A DNA stretch of 64,000 nucleotides from Streptomyces sp. HUAS CB01. Its GTDB lineage: Bacteria; Actinomycetota; Actinomycetes; Streptomycetales; Streptomycetaceae. The stretch spans positions 930,001 through 994,000 of the forward strand of contig NZ_CP129137.1 of assembly GCF_030406905.1 (NCBI RefSeq). The letters are read 5' to 3'. Positions 40,678 through 49,815 of the stretch are shown here, piece by piece (positions within the stretch are counted from its first letter, which is position 1; every line of letters begins with the position of its first letter). The notes beneath the pieces are model-generated. The model had not been told where the DNA came from. It saw only the letters and a list, made by a program, of their open reading frames with translations, and did not search any database. The position numbers were made by a program, and so were the translations under genes.

Positions 40678-42498
40678 TCAGGACCCGGCCGGCGCCAACT
40701 GGGCGTCCCTGCGCACCAGGGCGGCATAGCGCCCGTTCCGCTCGATCAGTTCCTCGTGCGTCCCGCGCTCGGCGATCCGTCCGCCGTCGAGGACGACGAT
40801 CTGGTCGGCGTCACGCACGGTGGAGAGCCGGTGGGCGATGGTGATCGTCGTACGCCCCGCGGAGAGGGCGTCGATGGCCTGTTGCACGGCGTGCTCCGTG
40901 CGGGTGTCGAGCGCGCTGGTCGCCTCGTCCAGGATGAGCACCGGCGGATCGCGCAGAATCGTCCGGGCGATGGCGAGCCTCTGCTTCTCGCCCCCGGAGA
41001 AGCGGTACCCCCGCTCACCCACGAGCGTGTCGTAGCCGTCGGGCAGCGAGGCGATGTGGTCGTGGATCTGTGCCGCCCGCGCCGCCGCCTCGATCTCGGC
41101 GTCGGTCGCGTCCGGCTTGGCGAAGCGCAGATTGTCGGCCACCGACGCATGGAAGAGGTACGTCTCCTGCGAGACGACGCCCACGGCCCGGGCGAGGGTG
41201 TCGAAGTCGAGGTCGCGGACGTCGACGCCGTCGAGGGTGACCCGGCCTTCCGTGACGTCGTAGAGCCGGGGCACCAGATAGCTGAGCGTGGACTTGCCGG
41301 ACCCGGTGGGTCCGACCACGGCGAGGCTTCCGCCCGCCGGCACGGTGATGCCGATGCCGTCGAGCGTCGGCCCGCTCCTGGCGTCGTAGCTGAAGCCGAC
41401 CTTCTCGAACCGGACTTCCCCGGAGACCTCGGCCAGCCGGACCGGTTCCTCCGGCTCGGTGATGTCCACCCGCAGGTCCAGGTACTCGAAGATCCGCTGG
41501 AACAGGGCGAGCGAGGTCTGGATCTGGACACCCGTGGACAGCAGGCTCACGGCCGGTCGGAACAGCCCCTGCTGCAGTGAGACGAAGGCGACCAGCGTGC
41601 CGATCGAGATCGTGGACCCGCCGGACTGCAGCGTGAGCCCCGCGGCCCAGTACAGGAAGGCGGGCATCGCGGCCATGACGATGCCGATGACGGCCATCCG
41701 CCAGCGGCCGGCCATGCTGGAACGGACCTCGAGATCGACGAGGCGCTCGGACTCGTCGGCGAAGGACCGGGTGAGCGAGTCCGCCCGGCCCATCGTGCGG
41801 CCGAGGAGGATGCCGCTGACCGACAGCGACTCGGTGACCGTCGCGGCCATGGCCGCCATCTGCTTCTGCCGCTGGGTGGTGATGGCCTTGCGCTCGCGCC
41901 CGACCCGGCGGCTGATCCAGACGAAGACCGGCAGCAGGACGAGGGAGACGACCGTGAGCCGCCAGTCGAGCGCGAGCATGGCGACGATCGTGGCGACGAC
42001 GGCCGTCAGGTTGGAGACCAGGGAGGTCGCCGTGGAGGTGACGGTCGCCTGCATGCCGCCGATGTCGTTGGCGATGCGGGACTGGACCTCACCGGTCCGC
42101 GTCCGGGTGAAGAACGCGAGCGGCATGCGCTGCAGCTGGGCGTAGACGCCGGTGCGGAGGTCGTGCATCACGCGCTGGCCGACCGTGGTCGAGATCAGCG
42201 TCTGCAGAACGCCGAACACGCTCGTCGTCACGGCGGCGACGATCATCCCGAGGGCGAGCAGCGACAGCAGGCCCGTACGGCCCTGCGGGATCGCGGTGTC
42301 GAGGATCTCGCGCAGCATGAACGGCGAGGCGACGGTGACGAGCGACGACGCTCCGACCAGAAGCCCCACCACGGCGAGCCGCGCCCGGTAGGGACGGAAG
42401 AGGCGGAGGATGCGCCGCACCTGGGCGGGCTGGGCGGGCCGCGTGGGGTCCAGTGGCCGGTCGGGAGGTGTCCAGGACGGACCGTCGTGGGTGCGCAT
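40678..42498 (-). CDS. ABC exporter half-transporter (permease fused to ATPase)
   Basis: A 606-residue multidrug-type ABC protein. Six transmembrane segments fill residues 50-320, and a complete ATPase follows: Walker A G-P-T-G-S-G-K-S-T, Q-loop V-V-S-Q-E-T, signature F-S-G-G-E-K-Q-R, Walker B L-I-L-D-E-A-T-S and H-loop A-H-R-L. It probably works as a homodimer to expel a lipid or drug. The ATG at 42496-42498 has GGAAGGAG upstream. The divergent MarR gene begins 94 bases away across an unusually AT-rich spacer, so MarR control is likely. Confidence 0.9.
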   Translation of the reverse strand: MRTHDGPSWTPPDRPLDPTRPAQPAQVRRILRLFRPYRARLAVVGLLVGASSLVTVASPFMLREILDTAIPQGRTGLLSLLALGMIVAAVTTSVFGVLQTLISTTVGQRVMHDLRTGVYAQLQRMPLAFFTRTRTGEVQSRIANDIGGMQATVTSTATSLVSNLTAVVATIVAMLALDWRLTVVSLVLLPVFVWISRRVGRERKAITTQRQKQMAAMAATVTESLSVSGILLGRTMGRADSLTRSFADESERLVDLEVRSSMAGRWRMAVIGIVMAAMPAFLYWAAGLTLQSGGSTISIGTLVAFVSLQQGLFRPAVSLLSTGVQIQTSLALFQRIFEYLDLRVDITEPEEPVRLAEVSGEVRFEKVGFSYDARSGPTLDGIGITVPAGGSLAVVGPTGSGKSTLSYLVPRLYDVTEGRVTLDGVDVRDLDFDTLARAVGVVSQETYLFHASVADNLRFAKPDATDAEIEAAARAAQIHDHIASLPDGYDTLVGERGYRFSGGEKQRLAIARTILRDPPVLILDEATSALDTRTEHAVQQAIDALSAGRTTITIAHRLSTVRDADQIVVLDGGRIAERGTHEELIERNGRYAALVRRDAQLAPAGS

Positions 42499-42543
42499 GG
42501 GCTCCTTCCGGGGTCGGGGACCTGACAGCCCGAAGAGCATAAC

Positions 42544-42568
42544 TCATTATTACCTATACTCACAATGA
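42544..42568. promoter_or_regulatory. AT-rich divergent promoter/operator of the ABC exporter and MarR genes
   Basis: TCATT and AATGA bound a 25-base AT-rich stretch that includes TATACT (42555-42560) on the plus strand and TATAGG on the minus strand as possible -10 elements. It is the only such patch between the two genes and is a reasonable MarR target. Confidence 0.45.
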
Positions 42569-42592
42569 ACATGGTCCTGATATCGTCCGTGC

Positions 42593-43051
42593 ATGACCAC
42601 CCCTGGCCCCGTTCCCGACACGGACGGCGTGCTCGCCGAGCAGCTGCTGCGGCTCACACGCCGGCTGCACCGCATTCAGAGGCAGCATCTGCAGCCGGTC
42701 GGCATCACCCCGGCCCAGGCCCGGCTGCTGCGCGTCGTCGCCCAGTACGAAGGGGCCCCGCGGATGGCGGACATGGCCGATCGCCTGGAGGTGGTGCCGC
42801 GCGCGGTCACCACGCTGGTCGACGGACTGGAGGCGGGCGGCCACGTCCGCCGGGTGCCCGATCCGACGAACCGCCGAGTGGTGCGGGTGGAGCTCACCGA
42901 CCTCGGACGCACCACCCTGCGCGAGCTGCGCGGGGCCCGGCGCGCGGCGGCCGAGGACATCCTGGCACCGCTGAACGCGGAGCAGCGCGAGGCGCTGGGA
43001 GGACTGCTCTCCGCGCTGATCGACGGAGGCCGCCCGGGACCGGCCTGCTGA
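42593..43051 (+). CDS. MarR family transcriptional regulator
   Basis: A 152-residue MarR protein. The winged helix includes I-T-P-A-Q-A-R-L-L-R-V-V, M-A-D-R-L-E-V-V-P-R-A-V-T-T-L-V-D-G-L and the wing D-P-T-N-R-R-V-V-R-V. There is no conserved cysteine near the N-terminus, so it is not of the OhrR peroxide-sensing type. Its divergence from the ABC exporter suggests that it represses that pump and itself, with a drug-like inducer. Confidence 0.88.
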   Translation: MTTPGPVPDTDGVLAEQLLRLTRRLHRIQRQHLQPVGITPAQARLLRVVAQYEGAPRMADMADRLEVVPRAVTTLVDGLEAGGHVRRVPDPTNRRVVRVELTDLGRTTLRELRGARRAAAEDILAPLNAEQREALGGLLSALIDGGRPGPAC

Positions 43052-43234
43052 ACGGACTCGTCCGGCGTCTTCTCGTACCACCGGCGAGGCGGGGCGACGG
43101 ACGCGGCACCCGGGAGCGGTTCCGCCCACGGACAGCTCGGCCCTCTCGCCCATCGAGCCGATGTCGCCGTCCGCCCTCACGCCCGACCCGTCACACCGCC
43201 CGCGATCCACCGACCCCGCGGACCCGCCGTGCGC

Positions 43235-43693
43235 TCATTCGCCACGCATGGCCGGAGCCGGCTCGCGCAGCATGAACACGTCCACCGCATCCTCGGACTC
43301 GAGCACGAATCCGTGCCGCTCGTACAGCCGCCGGGCCGCACTGCCCTGCAGCACGTTCAGCCGGACCCGGACGCCGTCCCGGTCGCATCCCTCCAACAGC
43401 CCCTGGAGCACGGCCGCACCGATGCCGCGGCCCTGCAGACGCGGGGCCAGGTAGAAGTGCTCCAGCCAGTGAGCGTCCCCCGCCGGCCGCAGCGACACAC
43501 AGCCCGCGAACGCGTCGCCCGCCTCGATCACCCAGCTGTGCGCCGCGGCGAACCCGTCCCTCAGCCGCTGCCGTACCCGCCACTCGTCGTATCGCCCGAG
43601 CCGCTCCAGATCGGGCCGCAAGACCACGGCCCGCAACTCGGCCACGACCTCGACGTCCGCCACGGAGGCCGGCCGGATCCTCCAGTCCGCCAT
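43235..43693 (-). CDS. GNAT family N-acetyltransferase
   Basis: A 152-residue GNAT enzyme. W-L-E-H-F-Y-L-A-P-R-L-Q-G-R-G-I-G-A-A-V is the core motif with the acetyl-CoA loop Q-G-R-G-I-G. A-A-R-R-L-Y-E-R-H-G-F is the C-terminal motif. The acceptor is unknown. The ATG at 43691-43693 is taken as the start since upstream codons run into the intergenic repeat element. It converges with the MarR gene. Confidence 0.85.
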   Translation of the reverse strand: MADWRIRPASVADVEVVAELRAVVLRPDLERLGRYDEWRVRQRLRDGFAAAHSWVIEAGDAFAGCVSLRPAGDAHWLEHFYLAPRLQGRGIGAAVLQGLLEGCDRDGVRVRLNVLQGSAARRLYERHGFVLESEDAVDVFMLREPAPAMRGE

Positions 43694-43705
43694 GATCGCC
43701 AGGCT

Positions 43706-43873
43706 AGCGCCGTGACCGGAAAGGTCTGCGGGGAAGGTCGCGGCGTCCGCTGTGGTGCATCGCAGGACGCAGGATCGCCCTCGTACCGGATGCACTCGGG
43801 CGACACGACACCGCAGCGCGGTGCCGTGCAGGGCGCCGCGAGCCGGTGAACCCCTCCTGTCACGGCACCAGCG
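43706..43873. repeat. Intergenic repeat element, copy 2 (~168 bp with inverted ends)
   Basis: Homologous over its full length to 8721-8887. The left end TAGCGCCGTGACCGGAAAGG is the imperfect inverse of the right end (CCTGTCACGGCACCAGCG). In the middle, the GTGCCGTGCAGGGCG run is conserved. It starts 13 bases from the GNAT start codon and lies upstream of the Gfo/Idh gene, occupying most of this divergent spacer. Confidence 0.75.
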
Positions 43874-44002
43874 CCCGCGACAAGAGTCCATGAACCCGGC
43901 AACGAGAGTCCAACTGCTGCTCTTGCCTCTCATGAGTCCCAACGGCCATGTTCCTTACCGGAATTCATGAACCAGCCAGGTGCACCGGCTACAGGAGGTT
44001 CG

Positions 44003-45445
44003 ATGAACGACGCAGCACCCGGGACCCAGGGCGACGGGCACGGCGACGGCGGCTCGATGAGCCGCCGTTCGGTTCTCAGGACGACCGCCGGAGTCGCCGG
44101 GGCCGGGCTGGCCCTCGGGGCGGCCGGCAGCGGGACGGCTTCGGCGGCGGAGAGCGCGGCCGCGACGGAGACGGTGTCACGTACCGCCGCTCCGACCCGC
44201 AAGGGCCGCACGATGGCGGGGGTTCCGTTCGAGCGGCGGAGCACCGTACGGGTGGGGATCGTCGGGCTCGGCAATCGCGGCGCCTCGATGTCGGAGCTGT
44301 ACCTCGCCGTGCCCGGAGTCCGGATCGTCGCGGTGTGCGATCCCGTGAAGGACAAGGCGGAGGCCGCCGCGGCGAAGGTCGTCGGCGCCGGGCAGCCGGC
44401 GCCCGCGGTGTACACCAGGGGCGAGCACGACTACGAGAACCTCTGCGAGCGTGGCGACATCGACTTCGTGTACGTCGCCACGCCCTGGGACCTGCACTTC
44501 GAGATGGCGAAGTCGGCGCTGCTCAACGGCAAGCACGTCGGTGTGGAGTGTCCTGTCGCGATGCGTCTCGACGAACTGTGGGCGCTGGTCGACCTGTCGG
44601 AGCGCACACGACGCCACTGCATGCAGTTGGAGAACTGCTGCTACGGGCGCAACGAGATGCGTGTGCTGCGTATGGCGCACGCCGGGCTGTTCGGCGAGCT
44701 GCTGCACGGAGCGGGCGCCTACAACCACGACCTGCGGGACCTGATGTTCTCGCCGACCTACTACGAGGGCCCGTGGCGGCGGTTGTGGCACACCCGGCTG
44801 CGCGGGGACCTGTACCCGAACCACGGATTCGGGCCGGTGGCCAACTACATGGATGTCAACCGGGGTGACCGGCCCGTCAGCATCAGCAGCTTCGGTACAC
44901 CGGCGCTCGGCCTCGCGGAGTACCGGGAGGCTCACATGCCCCCGGGCGACCCCAGCTGGAAGGAGACGTACATCGAGAGCGACCGCACCATCAGCATGGT
45001 GCGGACGGCGAAGGGACGGGTGATACGCCTCGAGCACGACGTCTCCACGCCGCACCCGTACAGCCGGATCAACAGCCTCGGTGGCACCAAGGGTGTGTTC
45101 GAGGACTATCCGACGCGTATCTATGTGGAACCCGACCACACGAACCACCAGTGGGGGGACTTCGCCGCCTATGCCGACTGGGACCACTGGCTGTGGAAGG
45201 AGCACAGCAACCCGCCGGGCGGCCACGGCGGTATGGACTACATCATGGTGTTCCGGCTGATGCAGTGCATGCGGCTGGGTCTCGTGCCCGACTTCGACGT
45301 CTACGACGCGGCGACCTGGACCGCCCCGGTCCCGCTGAGCCATCTGTCGGTGAAGGCGAACGGCGCCCCGCAGGAGTTCCCGGACTTCACCCGGGGTGAG
45401 TGGCGCAAGGCCCGCTCCGGGATGGACTCGGAGCGACCCGACTGA
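44003..45445 (+). CDS. Tat-exported Gfo/Idh/MocA oxidoreductase (GH109-like)
   Basis: A 480-residue protein with a twin-arginine signal (S-R-R-S-V-L-R, then an Ala/Gly-rich core and A-S-A-A). A Rossmann domain follows with [10 protein letters not shown], and then the Gfo/Idh C-terminal domain. The blocks E-C-P-V-A, N-C-C-Y-G-R-N and P-N-H-G-F-G-P match the GH109 group, NAD-dependent glycosidases that act on alpha-linked N-acetylgalactosamine through a redox step. The Tat route fits export of a folded, cofactor-loaded enzyme. The ATG at 44003 has AGGAGG four bases upstream; an ATG 36 bases earlier is less likely. The sugar substrate is inferred. Confidence 0.85.
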   Translation: MNDAAPGTQGDGHGDGGSMSRRSVLRTTAGVAGAGLALGAAGSGTASAAESAAATETVSRTAAPTRKGRTMAGVPFERRSTVRVGIVGLGNRGASMSELYLAVPGVRIVAVCDPVKDKAEAAAAKVVGAGQPAPAVYTRGEHDYENLCERGDIDFVYVATPWDLHFEMAKSALLNGKHVGVECPVAMRLDELWALVDLSERTRRHCMQLENCCYGRNEMRVLRMAHAGLFGELLHGAGAYNHDLRDLMFSPTYYEGPWRRLWHTRLRGDLYPNHGFGPVANYMDVNRGDRPVSISSFGTPALGLAEYREAHMPPGDPSWKETYIESDRTISMVRTAKGRVIRLEHDVSTPHPYSRINSLGGTKGVFEDYPTRIYVEPDHTNHQWGDFAAYADWDHWLWKEHSNPPGGHGGMDYIMVFRLMQCMRLGLVPDFDVYDAATWTAPVPLSHLSVKANGAPQEFPDFTRGEWRKARSGMDSERPD

Positions 45446-45850
45446 CGGGCGGCGGGACCCGGCCGCCCGTACCGGGTCCCGCGCCGCCTCGTGCCGGCCC
45501 GACGGTCCGCCCGGCGCTGCCGGCGGTGCGGTCCTCCCGGCCCGCCGCGCCCGTCGTGCCGGGTTCCGGTCCGTCCGCCGGTGACGCCTCCACCGCGGCG
45601 GGTGCCTCGGCCGCCGGCGGCTCGCTCCGTACGGGCACGTACTCGACGTTGAGCACCTTCTTCGCGGTCACCCGGTCGAGGCGCCCTTCCAGCGGGAGAC
45701 CACGAAGACGGCCACGCAGGTGCCGAGCAGGTTCGTCGCCACCCGCATGGCGTTGGGGAGCGCGATCCACCGGGTGAAGAGGGTCGTGGCATCCTCCGAC
45801 AGATCTTGGAGCCTGCTCCAGACCCGTCCCACCGTGCCGAACCCCGACGC
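45387..45850 (-). pseudogene. 3' remnant of a dicarboxylate/proton symporter (DctA-like)
   Basis: A minus-strand frame gives P-N-A-M-R-V-A-T-N-L-L-G-T-C-V-A-V-F-V-V and then S-R-W, the last membrane helix of DctA-type carriers. One missing G near 45688 shifts the frame. The expected continuation E-G-R-L-D-R-V-T-A-K-K-V-L and E-Y-V-P-V then follows in the next frame, with a Pro/Ala-rich tail into the end of the Gfo/Idh gene. The rest of the transporter is missing. The remainder of 45446-46054 shows no gene. Confidence 0.6.
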
Positions 45851-46031
45851 CCGTACCCGCCCGGACCCGGAGGCGGTGCCGCATCCCGGGCCGACCGCCG
45901 ACCGGCCGCCCTCGGTCGCCGCCCCGGGAGCGGGGCCGTTCGGACGGTCACGGCCGGATCATCGGTCCTGCCCCCGAAAATCGGTTGCTCCGTGTGAATG
46001 CGGAGAGCGAACCTTGCACGTCCGCGCCGCT

Positions 46032-46052
46032 CATTCCGAACGATCTGGAATG
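46032..46052. promoter_or_regulatory. Inverted repeat at the start of the heterodimeric ABC operon
   Basis: CATTCC and GGAATG, nine bases apart, end two bases before the ATG at 46055. They cover the place of the ribosome-binding site, so either repressor binding or a hairpin could gate expression. Confidence 0.4.
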
Positions 46053-46054
46053 TC

Positions 46055-47917
46055 ATGCAGATTCGCGATCTCCCCTTCCCCGATCCCGGCACACCTGATG
46101 TCCGGTCGGGTCTCAGGTTCCTCGTCTGGCTCGGGCGGCGTCAGCTCGGCGGCCAGCTCGCGTCACTCGTCTGGGGGCTGCTGCACTTCTCCTCCGTGAT
46201 GGCCCTCCCCTACGGCGTGGGCATCGCCGTCCAGTCGGTCGTGGAGCGCTCCGGCACCGGCCTCGCACTCGCGGGCGGGCTGATCGCACTCGCCGGCGTG
46301 GGCATCGCCGCGGGCGACACCCTGCTGCACCGCACGGCCGTCACCAACTGGATCACCGCCGCCGCGCGCACCCAGCAACTGCTCGCGCGCAGAACGGCCG
46401 AGCTCGGGTCCGCGCTCACCCGCCGGGTGGCGGCCGGCGAGGTCGTCGCGGTCTCCACGGGCGACGTCGAGAAGATCGGCTGGTTCGTGGAAGCCGTCTC
46501 CCGGTTCCTCGCCGCTGCCCTCACGATCGTCCTGGTCTGTGTGGCGCTGCTGGTCTACCAGCCGGCGCTCGGCGTCCTCGTCGCCCTCGGCGTCCCGGTG
46601 ATGGCGCTCGGCGTCCTGCCGCTGCTGCCCCGCGCCACCCGGCTGGCCGACGTCCAGCGCGAGAAGGCCGGCAGGGCGACCGAACTCGCCTCCGACACCG
46701 TCGCGGGCCTGCGCGTGCTGCGCGGCATCGGCGGCGAGGAGTTGTTCCTCGACCGCTACCGGCGCGCCTCGCAGGAGGTGCGCAGGGCCGCGGTCCGCAG
46801 CGCTCGGATGTGGTCGCTGATCACGGCGCTGCAGGTGCTGCTGCCGGGGCTGCTGCTGATCGCCGTGGTCTGGTACGGCATCGGGCTGGTCGGCGACGGC
46901 CGGATCGACGTCGGCGAACTCGTCACCGTCTACAGCGCGGTGATGCTGCTGACCTACCCGCTGCGCCATTTCGAGGAGATCGCGATGGCGTACTCCTTCT
47001 CCCGCCCGTCCGCGCGGCGGGCGGCGCGGGTCCTGTCGCTGGAACGGACGACGGGCGGCGTTGCAGAGGCGGGGGGCGCGGCCCTCGGAGGGGATCTCTA
47101 CGACCCGGCCACCGGACTGCTCGCCCCGGCCGGGCAGCTGACCGCGGTGGTGTGCGGCGACCCCGACGCGGCGGGACGGCTCGCCGAACGCCTGGGCGGT
47201 CACCCGCCCGAACCCGATGGGCTGCCGTCCGTGCTGCTCGGCGGCGTGGCCCTGGACGACCTTCCGCTGGAGGCGGCCAGGACCGCGGTCCTGGTGCAGG
47301 ACAAGGACCCGGTGCTGCTGTCGGGCACCCTGGCCGAACTCCTGGACGTGCCGGCCTCCGGCGCTGTGCCGGCCGAGGCGGCGCTGACCGCGGCCGAGTG
47401 CGACGACGTCCTCGATGCCCTCGCGCAGGCGTCGTTGGACGAGGACCCGGCGACCGCGCCCATCACCGAACGCGGCAGGTCGCTGTCCGGCGGACAGCGC
47501 CAACGGCTGGCGCTGGCGCGGTCGCTGGTGGCGGATCCGGAGGTGCTGGTGCTCGACGAACCGACCTCGGCCGTCGACTCGCACACGGAGGCGCGGATCG
47601 GGAACGGCGTACGGACGCTGCGGGAGGGGCGCACGACCGTGGTGTTCACGTCCTCGCCGCTGCTGCTCGACCGCGCCGACCGGGTCGTCCTCGTCCACGA
47701 GGGCGCGGTGGAGGCCGTGGGAGTGCACCGCGAACTGCTGCGTGACGAACCGCGGTACCGGGCGGTGGTGACCCGGGACCCGGCGGACCCGGCGGACGCG
47801 GAGGCTCCGCCGGACGGGTACGCCGCCCCGGAGGGCAGCGACGGCGGACCCGGGCCCGCGCAGGCGTCACGGACCGCCGGCGTCGGTATCGGCATCGACA
47901 TCGAGGAGACGGCATGA
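46055..47917 (+). CDS. ABC exporter subunit with a degenerate ATP-binding P-loop
   Basis: A 620-residue ABC half-transporter with six membrane segments over residues 35-310 and a C-terminal ATPase. The P-loop region reads V-C-G-D-P-D-A-A-G-R (366-375) with no Walker A lysine. The signature L-S-G-G-Q (477-481) and Walker B L-V-L-D-E (498-502) are intact. The H-loop histidine is replaced (F-T-S-S-P, about 531-535). It therefore contributes a good signature but a poor nucleotide pocket, the mirror image of its partner. Its TGA overlaps the partner's ATG by four bases. A Gly/Ile-rich tail ends the protein. Confidence 0.88.
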   Translation: MQIRDLPFPDPGTPDVRSGLRFLVWLGRRQLGGQLASLVWGLLHFSSVMALPYGVGIAVQSVVERSGTGLALAGGLIALAGVGIAAGDTLLHRTAVTNWITAAARTQQLLARRTAELGSALTRRVAAGEVVAVSTGDVEKIGWFVEAVSRFLAAALTIVLVCVALLVYQPALGVLVALGVPVMALGVLPLLPRATRLADVQREKAGRATELASDTVAGLRVLRGIGGEELFLDRYRRASQEVRRAAVRSARMWSLITALQVLLPGLLLIAVVWYGIGLVGDGRIDVGELVTVYSAVMLLTYPLRHFEEIAMAYSFSRPSARRAARVLSLERTTGGVAEAGGAALGGDLYDPATGLLAPAGQLTAVVCGDPDAAGRLAERLGGHPPEPDGLPSVLLGGVALDDLPLEAARTAVLVQDKDPVLLSGTLAELLDVPASGAVPAEAALTAAECDDVLDALAQASLDEDPATAPITERGRSLSGGQRQRLALARSLVADPEVLVLDEPTSAVDSHTEARIGNGVRTLREGRTTVVFTSSPLLLDRADRVVLVHEGAVEAVGVHRELLRDEPRYRAVVTRDPADPADAEAPPDGYAAPEGSDGGPGPAQASRTAGVGIGIDIEETA

Positions 47918-49695
47918 TCGGCGTGGCGCCGCCGGAGTACGACCCGGCCGCCCCCCGGACCGCGGCCACCCTTCCGGTGGGCACCCCGGCGACCGTGCGG
48001 GCCTACGTACGCGAGCTGGCGGACCGGCACCGCCGGGCCTTCGGGGTGCTCATCGGCGTCAACACCGTGGCCGTGGTGGCCTCCATGGCCGGCCCGTGGC
48101 TGCTCGGTTCCCTGGTGGAGCGACTGGCGGACGGTGCGCGCGAGCTCCATCTGGGGCGCACCGCCGCCGTGTTCGCCGTGGCGCTCGTGGTCCAGGCGGT
48201 GTTCGTCCGGCTGGTGCGGCTGCGCGGCGCGATGCTCGGCGAGCGGATGCTGGCGGACCTGCGCGAGGACTTCCTCGTGCGGTCGGTGCGGCTGCCCCCG
48301 GGGGTGCTGGAGCGGGCCGGTACGGGTGATCTGCTCTCCCGGATCACGACGGACATCGACCGGCTGGCGAACGCCATGCGCGAGGCCGTACCGGAACTGA
48401 CGATCGGTGTGTTCTGGGTGGTGCTGCTGCTCGCCGGGCTCACCGTCACCGCGCCGCCGCTGGCGCCCGCCGTGCTGGTGGCGGTGCCGCTGCTGGTGAT
48501 CGGCTGCCGCTGGTACTTCCGCCGGGCGCCGGCCGCGTACCGCTCCGAGGCCGCCGGGTACGCGGCCGTGGCCGCCGTGCTGGCGGAGACGGTCGACGCG
48601 GGTCGGACCGTGGAGGCCCACCGGCTGGGGGCCCGGCGGGTCGCCCTGTCGGACCGGCGGGTCAAGGAGTGGACCGCCTGGGAGCGGTACACCCTGTGGC
48701 TGCGATCGGTGCTCTTCCCGGTCATCAACCTCACCCATGTGACCGTGCTCGGGTCGGTGCTGATGGTCGGGGGCGTGTTCGTCCTGAAGGGCTGGATCGG
48801 CATCGGCCAGCTGACGACGAGTGCGCTGATCGCCCAGATGATGGTCGACCCGGTGAACCTGATCCTGCGCTGGTACGACGAGCTCCAGGTCGCGCAGGTC
48901 TCGCTGGCCCGGCTCGTGGGGGTGCGGGAGATCGAGCCCGACGCGGGCGACGGCGACGAGCGGCCCGAGGGCCGGACGGTCCGCGCCGACGAGGTGCGCT
49001 TCGGTTACCGCGAGGGTGTGGACGTGCTCCACCGCGTCTCGCTGGACGTACCGCCGGGCACACGGCTGGCGCTGGTCGGCCCGTCGGGCGCGGGCAAGTC
49101 GACGCTGGGCCGGCTGCTCGCAGGGATCTACGCCCCGCGCACCGGCCGGGTGACGCTCGGCACCGCCGAGCTCTCCCGGATGCCGGCGGAGCGGGTCAGG
49201 GAGCACGTGGCGCTGGTCAACCAGGAGCACCACGTCTTCGTCGGCTCGCTGCGCGACAACCTGCGGCTGGCCCGGTCTGCCGCGGAGGACGCGGAGCTGT
49301 GGGCCGCGCTCGGGGCGGTCGACGCGGACGCCTGGGCGCGGGCCCTGGACGACGGGCTCGACACGGAGGTGGGCTCGGGCGGCCTGGCGCTGACCCCGGC
49401 CCAGGCCCAGCAGATCGCCCTCGCCCGTCTCGTCCTCGCGGACCCTCACACGCTGGTGCTGGACGAGGCGACCTCCCTGCTGGACCCCCGGGCGGCCCGC
49501 CATCTGGAGCGTTCGCTGGCCGGGGTCCTGGACGGCCGTACGGTCGTGGCCATCGCGCACCGGCTGCACACCGCGCACGACGCGGACGTGATCGCGGTCG
49601 TCGAGAACGGCCGGATCAGCGAGCTGGGCAGCCACGACGACCTGGTGGCGGCGGACGGGGCGTACGCGGCGCTGTGGCGGTCCTGGCACGGGTGA
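47914..49695 (+). CDS. ABC exporter subunit with a degenerate signature motif
   Basis: A 593-residue partner of the preceding ABC protein. The Walker A is intact (G-P-S-G-A-G-K-S, 389-396), as are Walker B L-V-L-D-E (514-518) and the H-loop His549 in A-H-R-L. The signature is L-T-P-A-Q (493-497) instead of LSGGQ. Pairing with the first subunit gives one good ATP site (this P-loop with the other's LSGGQ) and one dead site. That is the pattern of asymmetric heterodimeric exporters. The ATGA overlap supports equal synthesis. The cargo is unknown. Confidence 0.9.
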   Translation: MIGVAPPEYDPAAPRTAATLPVGTPATVRAYVRELADRHRRAFGVLIGVNTVAVVASMAGPWLLGSLVERLADGARELHLGRTAAVFAVALVVQAVFVRLVRLRGAMLGERMLADLREDFLVRSVRLPPGVLERAGTGDLLSRITTDIDRLANAMREAVPELTIGVFWVVLLLAGLTVTAPPLAPAVLVAVPLLVIGCRWYFRRAPAAYRSEAAGYAAVAAVLAETVDAGRTVEAHRLGARRVALSDRRVKEWTAWERYTLWLRSVLFPVINLTHVTVLGSVLMVGGVFVLKGWIGIGQLTTSALIAQMMVDPVNLILRWYDELQVAQVSLARLVGVREIEPDAGDGDERPEGRTVRADEVRFGYREGVDVLHRVSLDVPPGTRLALVGPSGAGKSTLGRLLAGIYAPRTGRVTLGTAELSRMPAERVREHVALVNQEHHVFVGSLRDNLRLARSAAEDAELWAALGAVDADAWARALDDGLDTEVGSGGLALTPAQAQQIALARLVLADPHTLVLDEATSLLDPRAARHLERSLAGVLDGRTVVAIAHRLHTAHDADVIAVVENGRISELGSHDDLVAADGAYAALWRSWHG

Positions 49696-49815
49696 GCCGT
49701 ACGGGACCGGGCTCCGGCCCCAGGCGCCGGCCGCGTGCGGTCCGCGGGACGGAGGCACGGGCCCGGCCTCGCCGCCGGTCCGCGGGCCCGCCGGTCCGCC
49801 GGTCCGCGTGACGGA

